From the NCBI GenBank assembly GCA_900556625.1, contig USPQ01000042.1, forward strand, positions 1-22,972: DNA of 22,972 nt, in the 5' to 3' direction. The notes below the pieces were generated by a model that worked only from the letters and a program-made list of their open reading frames with translations, ran no database searches and was not told the origin of the DNA. This document shows, one piece after another, positions 1 through 5,840 of this stretch. The position numbers and the translations under genes were made by a program. The stretch comes from an uncultured Bacteroides sp. (lineage in GTDB: Bacteria; Bacteroidota; Bacteroidia; Bacteroidales; Bacteroidaceae). The stretch's first letter is position 1. Every line of letters begins with the position of its first letter.

Positions 1-137
1 TTTGTTCTATGGTACTTCGATTAATGGATACTGAAGAATACAGTAACAATTATTGCAAATCTCTGGACTTAGTTCTGAGACTGTTTCCTGAAATAGATGG
101 AGAATTGTTAGAAAAGGAATTGGATAAATATATTTAA
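1..137 (+). CDS. C-terminal end of an unknown protein (partial)
   Basis: An open frame enters from the left edge and ends at TAA 135-137. About 44 residues are visible, rich in Leu, Glu and Asp, ending in LEKELDKYI. No domain can be recognised from so short a piece. It lies 21 bases before the first recombinase gene on the same strand, so it may belong to the same transcript. The start and the rest of the protein are outside the window. It is called coding because the frame stays open and its codons look ordinary; confidence is limited. Confidence 0.5.
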   Translation, partial: CSMVLRLMDTEEYSNNYCKSLDLVLRLFPEIDGELLEKELDKYI

Positions 138-158
138 GCAATACAAAAAGGAATCATT

Positions 159-1178
159 ATGAAAGAATATGTTTTAACTAAAATACGTGATACTTTGTAC
201 GGTAAGATACCCAATGAAGAAATTTCGACAGTAATTGATTCGGTATCTTTCTGCCTAAGGAATTATGATATAATGGCAAAGGAAACGTCCGTTGTAGTAT
301 ATGATAATTCCGATTCTCAAATTATCAGTAAATTCTTCATAGCCAAAGCCGTGGAAGGATTATGCCAAAGTTCATTAGACTATTATCGTGTCATTTTAAG
401 AGCGTTTATCTTACATGTAGGAAAACATATCAAGGAAATCGTTACCGATGATGTCCGTGTCTATTTAGCCTATAAGAAGATTAATAAATGTAGTGATAAT
501 ACTCTTAACAACATTCGAAGAACTTTGAGCAGCTTCTTTACTTGGTGCACAGAAGAAGGTGTACTTGATAGGAATCCAATGCTTAGAATCAAGGGAGTGC
601 GACAAGTAAAGAAATTGAAGAAGCCATTAAGTGAGGATGATATGGAGAGATTAAGGTCTTTGGCAAGGACAAAAAGGAATAAGGCTATAATCGAATTCTT
701 GTTTTCCACCGGCTGTCGCGTATCCGAAATGGTAAATGTGAATCTAGGTGATGTAGATTGGCAAAATGGGCAGATTGATGTACTTGGAAAAGGGCGTAAG
801 TACCGAACTGTTTACTTGTCTGCTCGCTGTAAAATAGCTCTTCAGGAATATGTTGATTCAAGAACAGATGATTTAGAAGCCCTATTTTTATCTGATTATG
901 AGGGAATGTGCCAGCAGATAAAAGATATGAATAAACTATCCCGGATATCCAAGGGAGCAGTTGAAATCATGCTAAGGAATCTAGGGAAAAAGGCGGGTAT
1001 ATCCAATGTACATCCACATAGACTTAGGAGAACAGCGGCAACTACAGCCCTAAAACGAGGAATGCCAATAGAACAGGTACAGAAGATGCTAGGTCATGAA
1101 AGCATTGAGACAACTACTATTTATGCACAATCAACCAATGACGAAGTTAAATTAGCCCATGAAAAATATATTATCTGA
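159..1178 (+). CDS. Tyrosine recombinase (XerC/D or phage integrase type)
   Basis: Site-specific recombinase of 339 residues that would cut and rejoin DNA through a phosphotyrosine. The N-terminal part (about residues 55-150) is a helical core-binding/SAM-like domain. The catalytic domain follows at about 155-335. The full residue set is visible: Arg187 (STGCRVSEM), Lys211 (LGKGRKYR), His287-x-x-Arg290 (HPHRLRR), His313 (MLGHES) and nucleophile Tyr322 (TIYAQ). An extra N-terminal stretch of about 55 residues precedes the usual domain. Start ATG 159 has a weak purine run (aaaaagga) ahead. The gene overlaps the next one by 20 bases, so the two are probably co-translated. It could be the phage integrase, or an invertase acting on a nearby switch; a second recombinase lies at 2703-3659. 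Confidence 0.9.
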   Translation: MKEYVLTKIRDTLYGKIPNEEISTVIDSVSFCLRNYDIMAKETSVVVYDNSDSQIISKFFIAKAVEGLCQSSLDYYRVILRAFILHVGKHIKEIVTDDVRVYLAYKKINKCSDNTLNNIRRTLSSFFTWCTEEGVLDRNPMLRIKGVRQVKKLKKPLSEDDMERLRSLARTKRNKAIIEFLFSTGCRVSEMVNVNLGDVDWQNGQIDVLGKGRKYRTVYLSARCKIALQEYVDSRTDDLEALFLSDYEGMCQQIKDMNKLSRISKGAVEIMLRNLGKKAGISNVHPHRLRRTAATTALKRGMPIEQVQKMLGHESIETTTIYAQSTNDEVKLAHEKYII

Positions 1179-1719
1179 TATAAACAGAATGCTTGGAATA
1201 ACTGATAGTTATCAGGCTCCTGAAAAGATTATGAATATTCTAACAGGAGATGAAAAAGAGTGCATAAGAGTATTTAAGGAGTTTCTAAACTATTTCAAAT
1301 GTGACATTAGCTACGACTGGTTTCATGAATACTTTGAAGATGAACATGCTGATAGGAAGAATAACAAGCAGGATTTTACTCCTAAATGTCTTTCAACTTT
1401 GGTTTCTAAGCTATTAGGTTCTGACACCGGCGTTACCTATGAGCCAACTGCCGGAACTGGCGGGATGCTTATCTCAAATTGGTACAATCACCGGAATGCT
1501 ATCAGTTTTATTGATTATAAACCAAATGACCATCTGATAGTGTGTGGTGAGCTGTCTGATAAAACAGTACCTTTTCTTCTATTCAATTTGGCTATAAGGG
1601 GAATATCCGGAATAGTATTTCATGGTGATACATTAAGAAACGATTATAAGGCAGCGTATATATTAACTAATAAATTCAATTCACCTTGTGACTTTTCAAC
1701 AGTTACAAGGTGGAAATAA
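1159..1719 (+). CDS. Short N6-adenine methyltransferase-like protein, copy 1 (no catalytic motif seen)
   Basis: A 186-residue protein resembling the SAM-binding half of type I HsdM/N6-adenine DNA methylases. It shows the FTP element (DFTPK, 72-76), motif I for S-adenosylmethionine (EPTAGTGGML, 95-104), a region resembling HsdM around ELSDKTVPFLLFNLAIRG, and the HGDTL element (155-159). In active enzymes an NPPF/NPPY motif comes soon after HGDTL. Here the protein ends instead, with no such motif and no target-recognition domain. It overlaps the recombinase by 20 bases. The gene at 2128-2706 is a paralogue of nearly equal length that stops at the same place, so the short form is probably a family trait and not accidental truncation. 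It may bind SAM or DNA without methylating, or need a partner. Confidence 0.75.
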   Translation: MKNILSDINRMLGITDSYQAPEKIMNILTGDEKECIRVFKEFLNYFKCDISYDWFHEYFEDEHADRKNNKQDFTPKCLSTLVSKLLGSDTGVTYEPTAGTGGMLISNWYNHRNAISFIDYKPNDHLIVCGELSDKTVPFLLFNLAIRGISGIVFHGDTLRNDYKAAYILTNKFNSPCDFSTVTRWK

Positions 1720-1738
1720 CCTTCAAAACAAGATAGAA

Positions 1739-2131
1739 ATGAGTGAATTATATATACCCATAGAACGCCCTACAAGGAATTTGGTAAATGGCAGGTTCCT
1801 GAAAGGTCACACCCCTCATAACAAGGGGAAGAAGTTGAAATTCCATTCAAGATGGAGTAAACGTAGATGCTTAAAGAATTTGGAAAAAGGACGTAGCATG
1901 CCTCACAAAACTGGTGGTGGTACTAACAAGAAGGCGGTTGTAGCAATTAAAGATGGAAAGTTAGTCGGTAGGTATGATTCGGTAATATCTGCCGGTGAAA
2001 AGCTGAATATCACTGCTTCTCACATCAGTGATGTCTGTCTAAAAAAGAAAGGGCATAAAACGGTGAGAGGTTATAAGATGTATTTTGAAAGTGACAATGA
2101 TTGGTTGGCAGAAATAGACTATAAACAATGA
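1739..2131 (+). CDS. NUMOD-type DNA-binding protein without a nuclease domain
   Basis: A basic protein of 130 residues from ATG 1739. The N-terminal part has a Gly/His/Lys-rich motif (FLKGHTPHNKGKK) like NUMOD3 segments of homing endonucleases. The C-terminal part (from KKAVVAIKDGK to VRGYKMYF) looks like a NUMOD1 helix-turn-helix: a short beta strand, then YDSVISAGEKLNI and HISDVCLKKKG. No HNH or GIY-YIG nuclease residues are visible, so DNA binding is the likely activity. The frame is open back to ATG 1688, overlapping the previous gene by 32 bases; ATG 1739, 20 bases after that gene's stop, looks more natural. Its stop overlaps the next start in ATGA. It could be an accessory or regulatory factor of the recombinase cassette, or a remnant of a mobile endonuclease. 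Confidence 0.65.
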   Translation: MSELYIPIERPTRNLVNGRFLKGHTPHNKGKKLKFHSRWSKRRCLKNLEKGRSMPHKTGGGTNKKAVVAIKDGKLVGRYDSVISAGEKLNITASHISDVCLKKKGHKTVRGYKMYFESDNDWLAEIDYKQ

Positions 2132-2706
2132 CAAGTCAGGATGTTATTAGAATCTTCGACCTCGAAGATATTAATGACCTTCCCAGTGCCATAATGGGCT
2201 TATTGGAAGGAAATTTAGAGCGAAGAGATGAGGTTTATTGTGAACTTATCCGGTTGAACGAAAATGACATGTCTTACGACTGGTTTCAGAAGTTATACGA
2301 GTTTGAATTGGCAGAGAGTAAGCAGAAAGGTCAGTTTTTCACTCCTAAATCTCTTGGTATTCTTTGTTCGGCATTAACCGGTCAGAGTGGGCATGTACAT
2401 GAGCCGACAGCAGGAAATGGTTCTATGATAATTGCCGACTGGCAGCAGCGTCGTAACAAAGTTGCTCCGTGGGATTATTTTCCATCTCAGAATATGGTGA
2501 CATGTTGGGACCTGTCTGCAAGGTCGATTCCCATCCTGCTTCTCAACTTGTCTATTCGTGGAATTATGGGATATGTTTATCATGGAGATGCGCTCACTAT
2601 GGAAGTAAAGCAAAAGTATATCCTACTCAACCGGAAAGACGATCCGCTTGCTTTTTCAGAGATTATCAAAGCCAATATTAACGATGTAATAAAACAAAAA
2701 TCATGA
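2128..2706 (+). CDS. Short N6-adenine methyltransferase-like protein, copy 2 (no catalytic motif seen)
   Basis: A 192-residue paralogue of the protein at 1159-1719. Shared landmarks come in the same order: SYDWF (49-53), FFTPK (70-74), motif I (EPTAGNGSMI, 92-101), an LLLNLSIRGI helix (about 137-146), HGDAL (152-156), and a tail of the form YILxNxxxxPxxFS. As in copy 1, the NPPF/NPPY catalytic motif expected after HGDAL is missing. It starts in an ATGA overlap with the NUMOD gene and ends in an ATGA overlap with the second recombinase, so it sits inside a tightly coupled operon. Retention of the SAM motif in both copies suggests cofactor binding is kept under selection. Whether it methylates anything cannot be decided from sequence. 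Confidence 0.75.
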   Translation: MTSQDVIRIFDLEDINDLPSAIMGLLEGNLERRDEVYCELIRLNENDMSYDWFQKLYEFELAESKQKGQFFTPKSLGILCSALTGQSGHVHEPTAGNGSMIIADWQQRRNKVAPWDYFPSQNMVTCWDLSARSIPILLLNLSIRGIMGYVYHGDALTMEVKQKYILLNRKDDPLAFSEIIKANINDVIKQKS

Positions 2707-3659
2707 AACTGGATGATGTGTATAAGGAATGGATTCATGTAAAGGCAAGACAGGTGAAGCTCAGTTCATTGTCTACTTATCAATTGATATATCTAAGAAA
2801 GTTGGCTCCTGCGTTCGGAGATATGGAGATAGAACAGTTGAATAAGAAAATCATTGTTCCATTTTTAAATGACCTGATGGATACGGCAGGATTGTCCGTG
2901 AAATCTTGCAACGACATACTTATAGTTTTGAAGATGCTGATTCGATTTGCTGATGAAGATCTGGACCTTGAGGTACATAACATTACATGGAAGATGATAT
3001 GGCCGAGCAAGAACAAGATAGCCGCTCAAAAACTGGAACGTTATTCTCCGGCTGAATATAAGAAGATAGTGGATTACGCTTTGGAGAACCCGTCTCCTCG
3101 GAATCTTGGGATTTTGCTGACGATATGTTCCGGTATGCGTGTAGGTGAGGTATGTGCCTTGCAATGGGAAGATATAGACCTTACAAACAAAACCATACAT
3201 GTATGCAAGACTTTGCAACGTGTATATGTGCCGGATAATGAAGGGGTATTTGGCAAGGCAAGAACCCATATCGAGATTGGTACTCCCAAAACTTCAAACT
3301 CCGATAGATACATTCCCATTTTAAAGAATATTCTTCCTATGGTCAAGAAGTTTGCTGCCGTATGTAATCCCAATTACTATGTATGCACTTGCGATGAACA
3401 CTATACGGAGCCACGGACGTTACGCAATTATTATAAGGAGTTTATACTTGAAAAGGTAAAACTGGACCATTGTATCAAGTATCATGGGCTTAGGCACACT
3501 TTCGCTACAACTCTTATTGAGAATAAAATTGATGTCAAAACTGTGTCGACCATCCTTGGGCATTCAGACGTGAGCACCACGTTAAACATATATGTGCACC
3601 CGTCCAATGAGGCCAAGACTGATGCTGTTAATTTAGGATTAAGGAGAATTTTTAAATAA
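2703..3659 (+). CDS. int: Tyrosine recombinase, probable phage integrase
   Basis: A 318-residue phage integrase-type recombinase. An N-terminal SAM-like domain (about 5-90) binds core DNA and the catalytic domain spans about 110-310. Catalytic residues are Arg146 (CSGMRVGEV), Lys196 (GTPKTSNSD), His261-x-x-Arg264 (HGLRHTFA), His287 (ILGHSD) and Tyr297 (LNIYVHP). It is more integrase-like than the first recombinase and only distantly similar to it. It overlaps the methyltransferase-like gene in ATGA. Directly downstream is a 385-base noncoding stretch with an inverted repeat, 10-base spaced direct repeats and tRNA-like segments, which is where an attachment site would be expected. This makes it the best candidate for the integration enzyme. 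Confidence 0.92.
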   Translation: MKLDDVYKEWIHVKARQVKLSSLSTYQLIYLRKLAPAFGDMEIEQLNKKIIVPFLNDLMDTAGLSVKSCNDILIVLKMLIRFADEDLDLEVHNITWKMIWPSKNKIAAQKLERYSPAEYKKIVDYALENPSPRNLGILLTICSGMRVGEVCALQWEDIDLTNKTIHVCKTLQRVYVPDNEGVFGKARTHIEIGTPKTSNSDRYIPILKNILPMVKKFAAVCNPNYYVCTCDEHYTEPRTLRNYYKEFILEKVKLDHCIKYHGLRHTFATTLIENKIDVKTVSTILGHSDVSTTLNIYVHPSNEAKTDAVNLGLRRIFK

Positions 3660-3700
3660 TTCAAATCAATAAAGAAATGAGTAAAAAGATAGATGTGGAT

Positions 3701-3737
3701 AAAAAGAATGGAGAGCAGGCTTCGAACCTGCATCTCC
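3701..3737 (-). terminator. Terminator-like hairpin, minus strand
   Basis: Read on the minus strand, GGAGA-T-GCAGG pairs with CCTGC-TCTCC (ten pairs and one bulged T) around a TTCGAAG loop, followed by ATTCTTTTT. Stem plus T tract has the form of a Rho-independent terminator. The inner stem-loop is also a perfect tRNA T-arm, so the element may be either or both. It would end a minus-strand RNA beginning near 4013. Confidence 0.4.
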
Positions 3738-3777
3738 ACATAAAGTGTTGTTTTTTCCATTTAAACTATACTTCCAT
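3707..3777 (-). other. tRNA-like element A (degenerate)
   Basis: On the minus strand a 71-base segment has tRNA landmarks. There is a perfect T-arm (GCAGG-TTCGAAG-CCTGC, plus-strand 3715-3731), acceptor strands ATGGAAG and TCTCCAT that pair at six of seven positions, and a D-arm-like stretch (GTTT-AAATGGAAA-AAAC) with the usual A/GG loop residues. The anticodon arm is poor: only CAC-TTTAT-GTG pairs. No anticodon can be assigned safely. It could be a decayed tRNA, a tRNA-mimicking RNA, or a piece of a tRNA gene linked to an attachment site. Confidence 0.3.
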
Positions 3778-3841
3778 TCTCTACTCCACTCAAATTGGAG
3801 AATTACCAAATTGAGTTTAAAGCCTATTTTGTCTTTAACTA

Positions 3842-3917
3842 TTGTCGGCTTTTTATTCTGAGATTTTCTGAAATTTTCTGAAATACGTTCTGATATAAGC
3901 CGACAAGCATTTGTCGG
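3842..3917. repeat. Attachment-site-like array: 10-bp inverted repeat enclosing TTCTGA direct repeats
   Basis: TTGTCGGCTT (3842-3851) is exactly inverted as AAGCCGACAA (3897-3906), with a further TTGTCGG at 3911-3917. Between the arms TTCTGA occurs four times (3856, 3866, 3876, 3888), spaced 10, 10 and 12 bases, close to one helical turn. Regular short repeats next to an integrase gene resemble arm-type integrase or accessory-protein sites of an attP/attL region. That reading is inference; a regulatory operator array is the main alternative. Confidence 0.4.
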
Positions 3918-3964
3918 TGTTATTTTCATAATTGTATTTGTTAAAAAATTAAACAATAATTAAA

Positions 3965-4015
3965 GTGTAACAAGGATTCGAACCTTTAATACTAATGTAT
4001 TCCATTTAGTTACAT
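3965..4015 (-). other. tRNA-like element B (short, D-arm missing)
   Basis: On the minus strand, ATGTAAC pairs with GTTACAC (six of seven) around a T-arm (AAGG-TTCGAAT-CCTT, plus-strand 3972-3986) and a small hairpin AATAC-ATTA-GTATT. The total is about 51 bases, too short for a normal tRNA; no D-stem is visible. It shares TAAATGGAA and GGTTCGAA with element A and has the same orientation. It could be a tRNA fragment from an integration site or a tRNA-like domain of an RNA. Confidence 0.3.
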
Positions 4016-4019
4016 GGTG

Positions 4020-4050
4020 CAAATCTATAAATAAAAAATAATATATGAAA
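4020..4050 (-). promoter_or_regulatory. Bacteroidetes-type promoter match on the minus strand
   Basis: Minus-strand TAGATTTG (plus 4020-4027) fits the -7 form TAnnTTTG. A TTTC at plus 4047-4050, 19 bases upstream, matches three of four bases of the -33 box. Transcription would start near 4013, just at the 5' end of tRNA-like element B, and run through the noncoding stretch toward 3701. No gene on this strand explains it. Confidence 0.35.
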
Positions 4051-4587
4051 GCAATAACAATAAAACAACCGTGGGCTTTTTTGATAGTTCATGGTATCAA
4101 AGATATCGAGAACCGTACTTGGGCGTGTCCATGGAAATACATAGGGCATAGAGTGTTAATCCATGCAAGTGAAAAACCTGTAGAAATGAGAAATCCCAAT
4201 AGTGTATTTACAAAAGCTCAATGGAATAGTCTGCCTATTGAGTTTCAACGAAAAATAATATGTGCAGAGGGCATTGTCAATTCTGCTATCATTGGAAGTG
4301 TAGAAATAATTGGATGCTCTATCAATCATCCTTCTAAATGGGCAGAGAAAACAGATGATAGTAAAGGCTATTATGAAAATCCTATTTATAACTGGGTACT
4401 AGCTAATCCTATATTATTTCCAGAGCCGATACCGGCTAAAGGGAAATTGTCATTTTGGGAGTATCCCAATATCAATTCAGAGGACGATATCTGCTTGTGT
4501 AATTTGGTCGTAAATGAAAGGAATCAAGTCGTTAGCTATGGAGAGTATGACCGATGTGTATACTGTGGTAGTAAATGGAGTAAATAA
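4045..4587 (+). CDS. ASCH-domain protein with C-terminal Cys motifs
   Basis: A 180-residue protein. The N-terminal half is a recognisable ASCH domain: the opening MKAITIKQPWA, the IKDIENRTW segment (18-26) and the basic strand VLIHASEKP (37-45). ASCH domains are beta-barrel RNA- or nucleotide-binding modules related to PUA; one family member hydrolyses N4-acetylcytidine. The C-terminus carries Cys150-x-Cys152 and Cys171-x-x-Cys174 (RCVYCG), which could form a small zinc site. The substrate is unknown. It starts 30 bases to the right of tRNA-like element B and converges on the AbiH gene, with only 30 bases between their ends. It is probably accessory cargo acting on nucleic acid. No terminator is visible between the convergent genes. 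Confidence 0.75.
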   Translation: MKAITIKQPWAFLIVHGIKDIENRTWACPWKYIGHRVLIHASEKPVEMRNPNSVFTKAQWNSLPIEFQRKIICAEGIVNSAIIGSVEIIGCSINHPSKWAEKTDDSKGYYENPIYNWVLANPILFPEPIPAKGKLSFWEYPNINSEDDICLCNLVVNERNQVVSYGEYDRCVYCGSKWSK

Positions 4588-4617
4588 CAATAGTACAGAA
4601 TAATAGTAACATAATAG

Positions 4618-5739
4618 TTAGATATGAATTATACTGTCAATATCTTCTTCATTGTCAACATACATTTTGATGTATTTTCTTAATAAGGTTGGATTATTGA
4701 CACATTCATCTGTTTTAATTATTTGGAGATTATTCAATCCATATAAAGATGTCAAATTCCAATTTGTCATTTCTTGTAGTGAACGTTTTATCTCAATTTC
4801 TGATTTTGCGTCTTTAGTGAATATTGTAATATTCTTCTTTTGAGGATTAGTGGATGAAGATTGTCTTTCAAAAAAGGCTTTAAAATATTGGCTGTCATTT
4901 ATGCCTAATGAATGCCCAAATATTGTAATATCATCAGCATCCATTAAATCATATACCATAGCAGGAGGATTATATTGAGAATCAAATGATTTCTGTATGA
5001 AGTCATAGTTATGAACAATTTTCTCGTCTTTTGTTCCTAATATAATATTTCCATCTAAGATACATCCATGTACATAGTTTATTGTATCATTAAACTCCAT
5101 TGCAAAACTGGAATTAGGAGCTACTTCACTAAAACTCGTGTAGTTAAAAGAATATATGACAATTTGATCATTTGATTTATTCCGCATAAAGGCTCTTGCG
5201 ACAATTGCAGCTATAGAATTTTCGTTAATAGCTTCTTGCTGTACTTTTATGAGATATTGTATTAATCCATTTTTTATGAGTTGTAAGGCTTTTTGGTCTC
5301 GTTCAATAGGAGGATTTAATATATCTTCATGCGAGAAACTGATATAACAAGAAAAGCGTGGTAAGATTAATATTCCGTTTTTTAACAAATTATTGACAAT
5401 ATCCACATTAGATTTTATACATTCATAAAATTCTGTGACTGGTCCATTTGCCTGAATTTGTTCTAAAACGTTCCTTTCTTTATCGTTGTATAGGTCTATT
5501 ATTTGCCCATTATTGTTTTTGATTCTTATATAATAATTGTATAACTCATTCTCCAAATCATACCATTTTACAGCATCTAAATTATCGTTCCATTTGTCAT
5601 TTAGATGTTTGATTAAAGGAGATGGGTAGTCTTTGGGACAAAATTCAGATTGGCAAAAGTCCTTGTATGAAGTCTTTCTGCCTAAACAAAGGTCAAATCC
5701 GTTACCTATTATCAGAACTCTTTTTCTGTCTTTATTCAT
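4618..5739 (-). CDS. abiH: AbiH-family abortive infection protein
   Basis: A 373-residue protein, the only clear minus-strand gene in the window. It has the AbiH signature: a Rossmann-like start (VLIIGNGFDL, 8-17) followed by TSYKDF (23-28), a central SFNYT (197-201), VHG (223-225), an ILGTKD element, and the closing IFGHSLGINDSQYF (273-286). AbiH proteins were described as phage abortive-infection factors; the biochemical activity is poorly known, and the fold is considered related to SIR2-like NAD-binding proteins. On a prophage it would most plausibly exclude competing phages. It has its own promoter match just upstream of the ATG. The gene appears more AT-rich than the structural genes, consistent with a separately acquired module. 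Confidence 0.85.
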   Translation of the reverse strand: MNKDRKRVLIIGNGFDLCLGRKTSYKDFCQSEFCPKDYPSPLIKHLNDKWNDNLDAVKWYDLENELYNYYIRIKNNNGQIIDLYNDKERNVLEQIQANGPVTEFYECIKSNVDIVNNLLKNGILILPRFSCYISFSHEDILNPPIERDQKALQLIKNGLIQYLIKVQQEAINENSIAAIVARAFMRNKSNDQIVIYSFNYTSFSEVAPNSSFAMEFNDTINYVHGCILDGNIILGTKDEKIVHNYDFIQKSFDSQYNPPAMVYDLMDADDITIFGHSLGINDSQYFKAFFERQSSSTNPQKKNITIFTKDAKSEIEIKRSLQEMTNWNLTSLYGLNNLQIIKTDECVNNPTLLRKYIKMYVDNEEDIDSIIHI

Positions 5740-5743
5740 ATTG

Positions 5744-5751
5744 CAAAGGTA
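5744..5751 (-). promoter_or_regulatory. TAnnTTTG -7 box for the AbiH gene
   Basis: Minus-strand TACCTTTG fits the Bacteroidetes -7 consensus exactly and ends four bases before the ATG at 5739. With transcription starting about seven bases beyond the box, the start would fall at or near the ATG, giving a leaderless or nearly leaderless mRNA. No clear TTTG -33 box is visible at the usual distance. Confidence 0.5.
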
Positions 5752-5802
5752 AGGAAAGATTGTAATAATAAGAACTGAAATTTATATAATTGTTGAACCT
5801 TT

Positions 5803-5837
5803 GGTGTATTGTTTATTCGATACACCTTTATTTTTTT
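5803..5837 (+). terminator. Intrinsic-terminator-like hairpin just before the epimerase gene
   Basis: GGTGTATTG (5803-5811) pairs with CGATACACC (5818-5826), nine pairs including one T-G, around loop TTTATT. A T-rich run ending at 5837 follows, four bases before ATG 5841. No rightward gene lies directly upstream, so it may act as an attenuator or as a shield against read-through. Confidence 0.5.
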
Positions 5838-5840
5838 GTG

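Noticed and set aside
3707..3777. Reading tRNA-like element A as an ochre suppressor tRNA (UUA in the loop)
   Set aside because: That fold needs two mismatches in the anticodon stem, a U at position 37 and a two-base variable loop, so it is not credible without experiment.
3784..3800. An anticodon-arm-like hairpin on the minus strand (CTCCA-ATTTGAG-TGGAG), with UUG in the anticodon position
   Set aside because: No matching D-arm, T-arm or acceptor lies at the right distance. It does not complete a tRNA with the neighbouring elements.
3666..3956. A 96-residue open frame on the minus strand of the noncoding stretch
   Set aside because: It runs through the tRNA-like segment and repeats, has no recognisable domain, and its composition follows the AT-rich repeats. 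I treat it as chance.
5790..5840. An earlier ATG for the epimerase, giving a hydrophobic leader
   Set aside because: The added stretch covers the terminator-like hairpin and the NAD motif normally begins within ten residues of the start, so ATG 5841 or 5844 is better.
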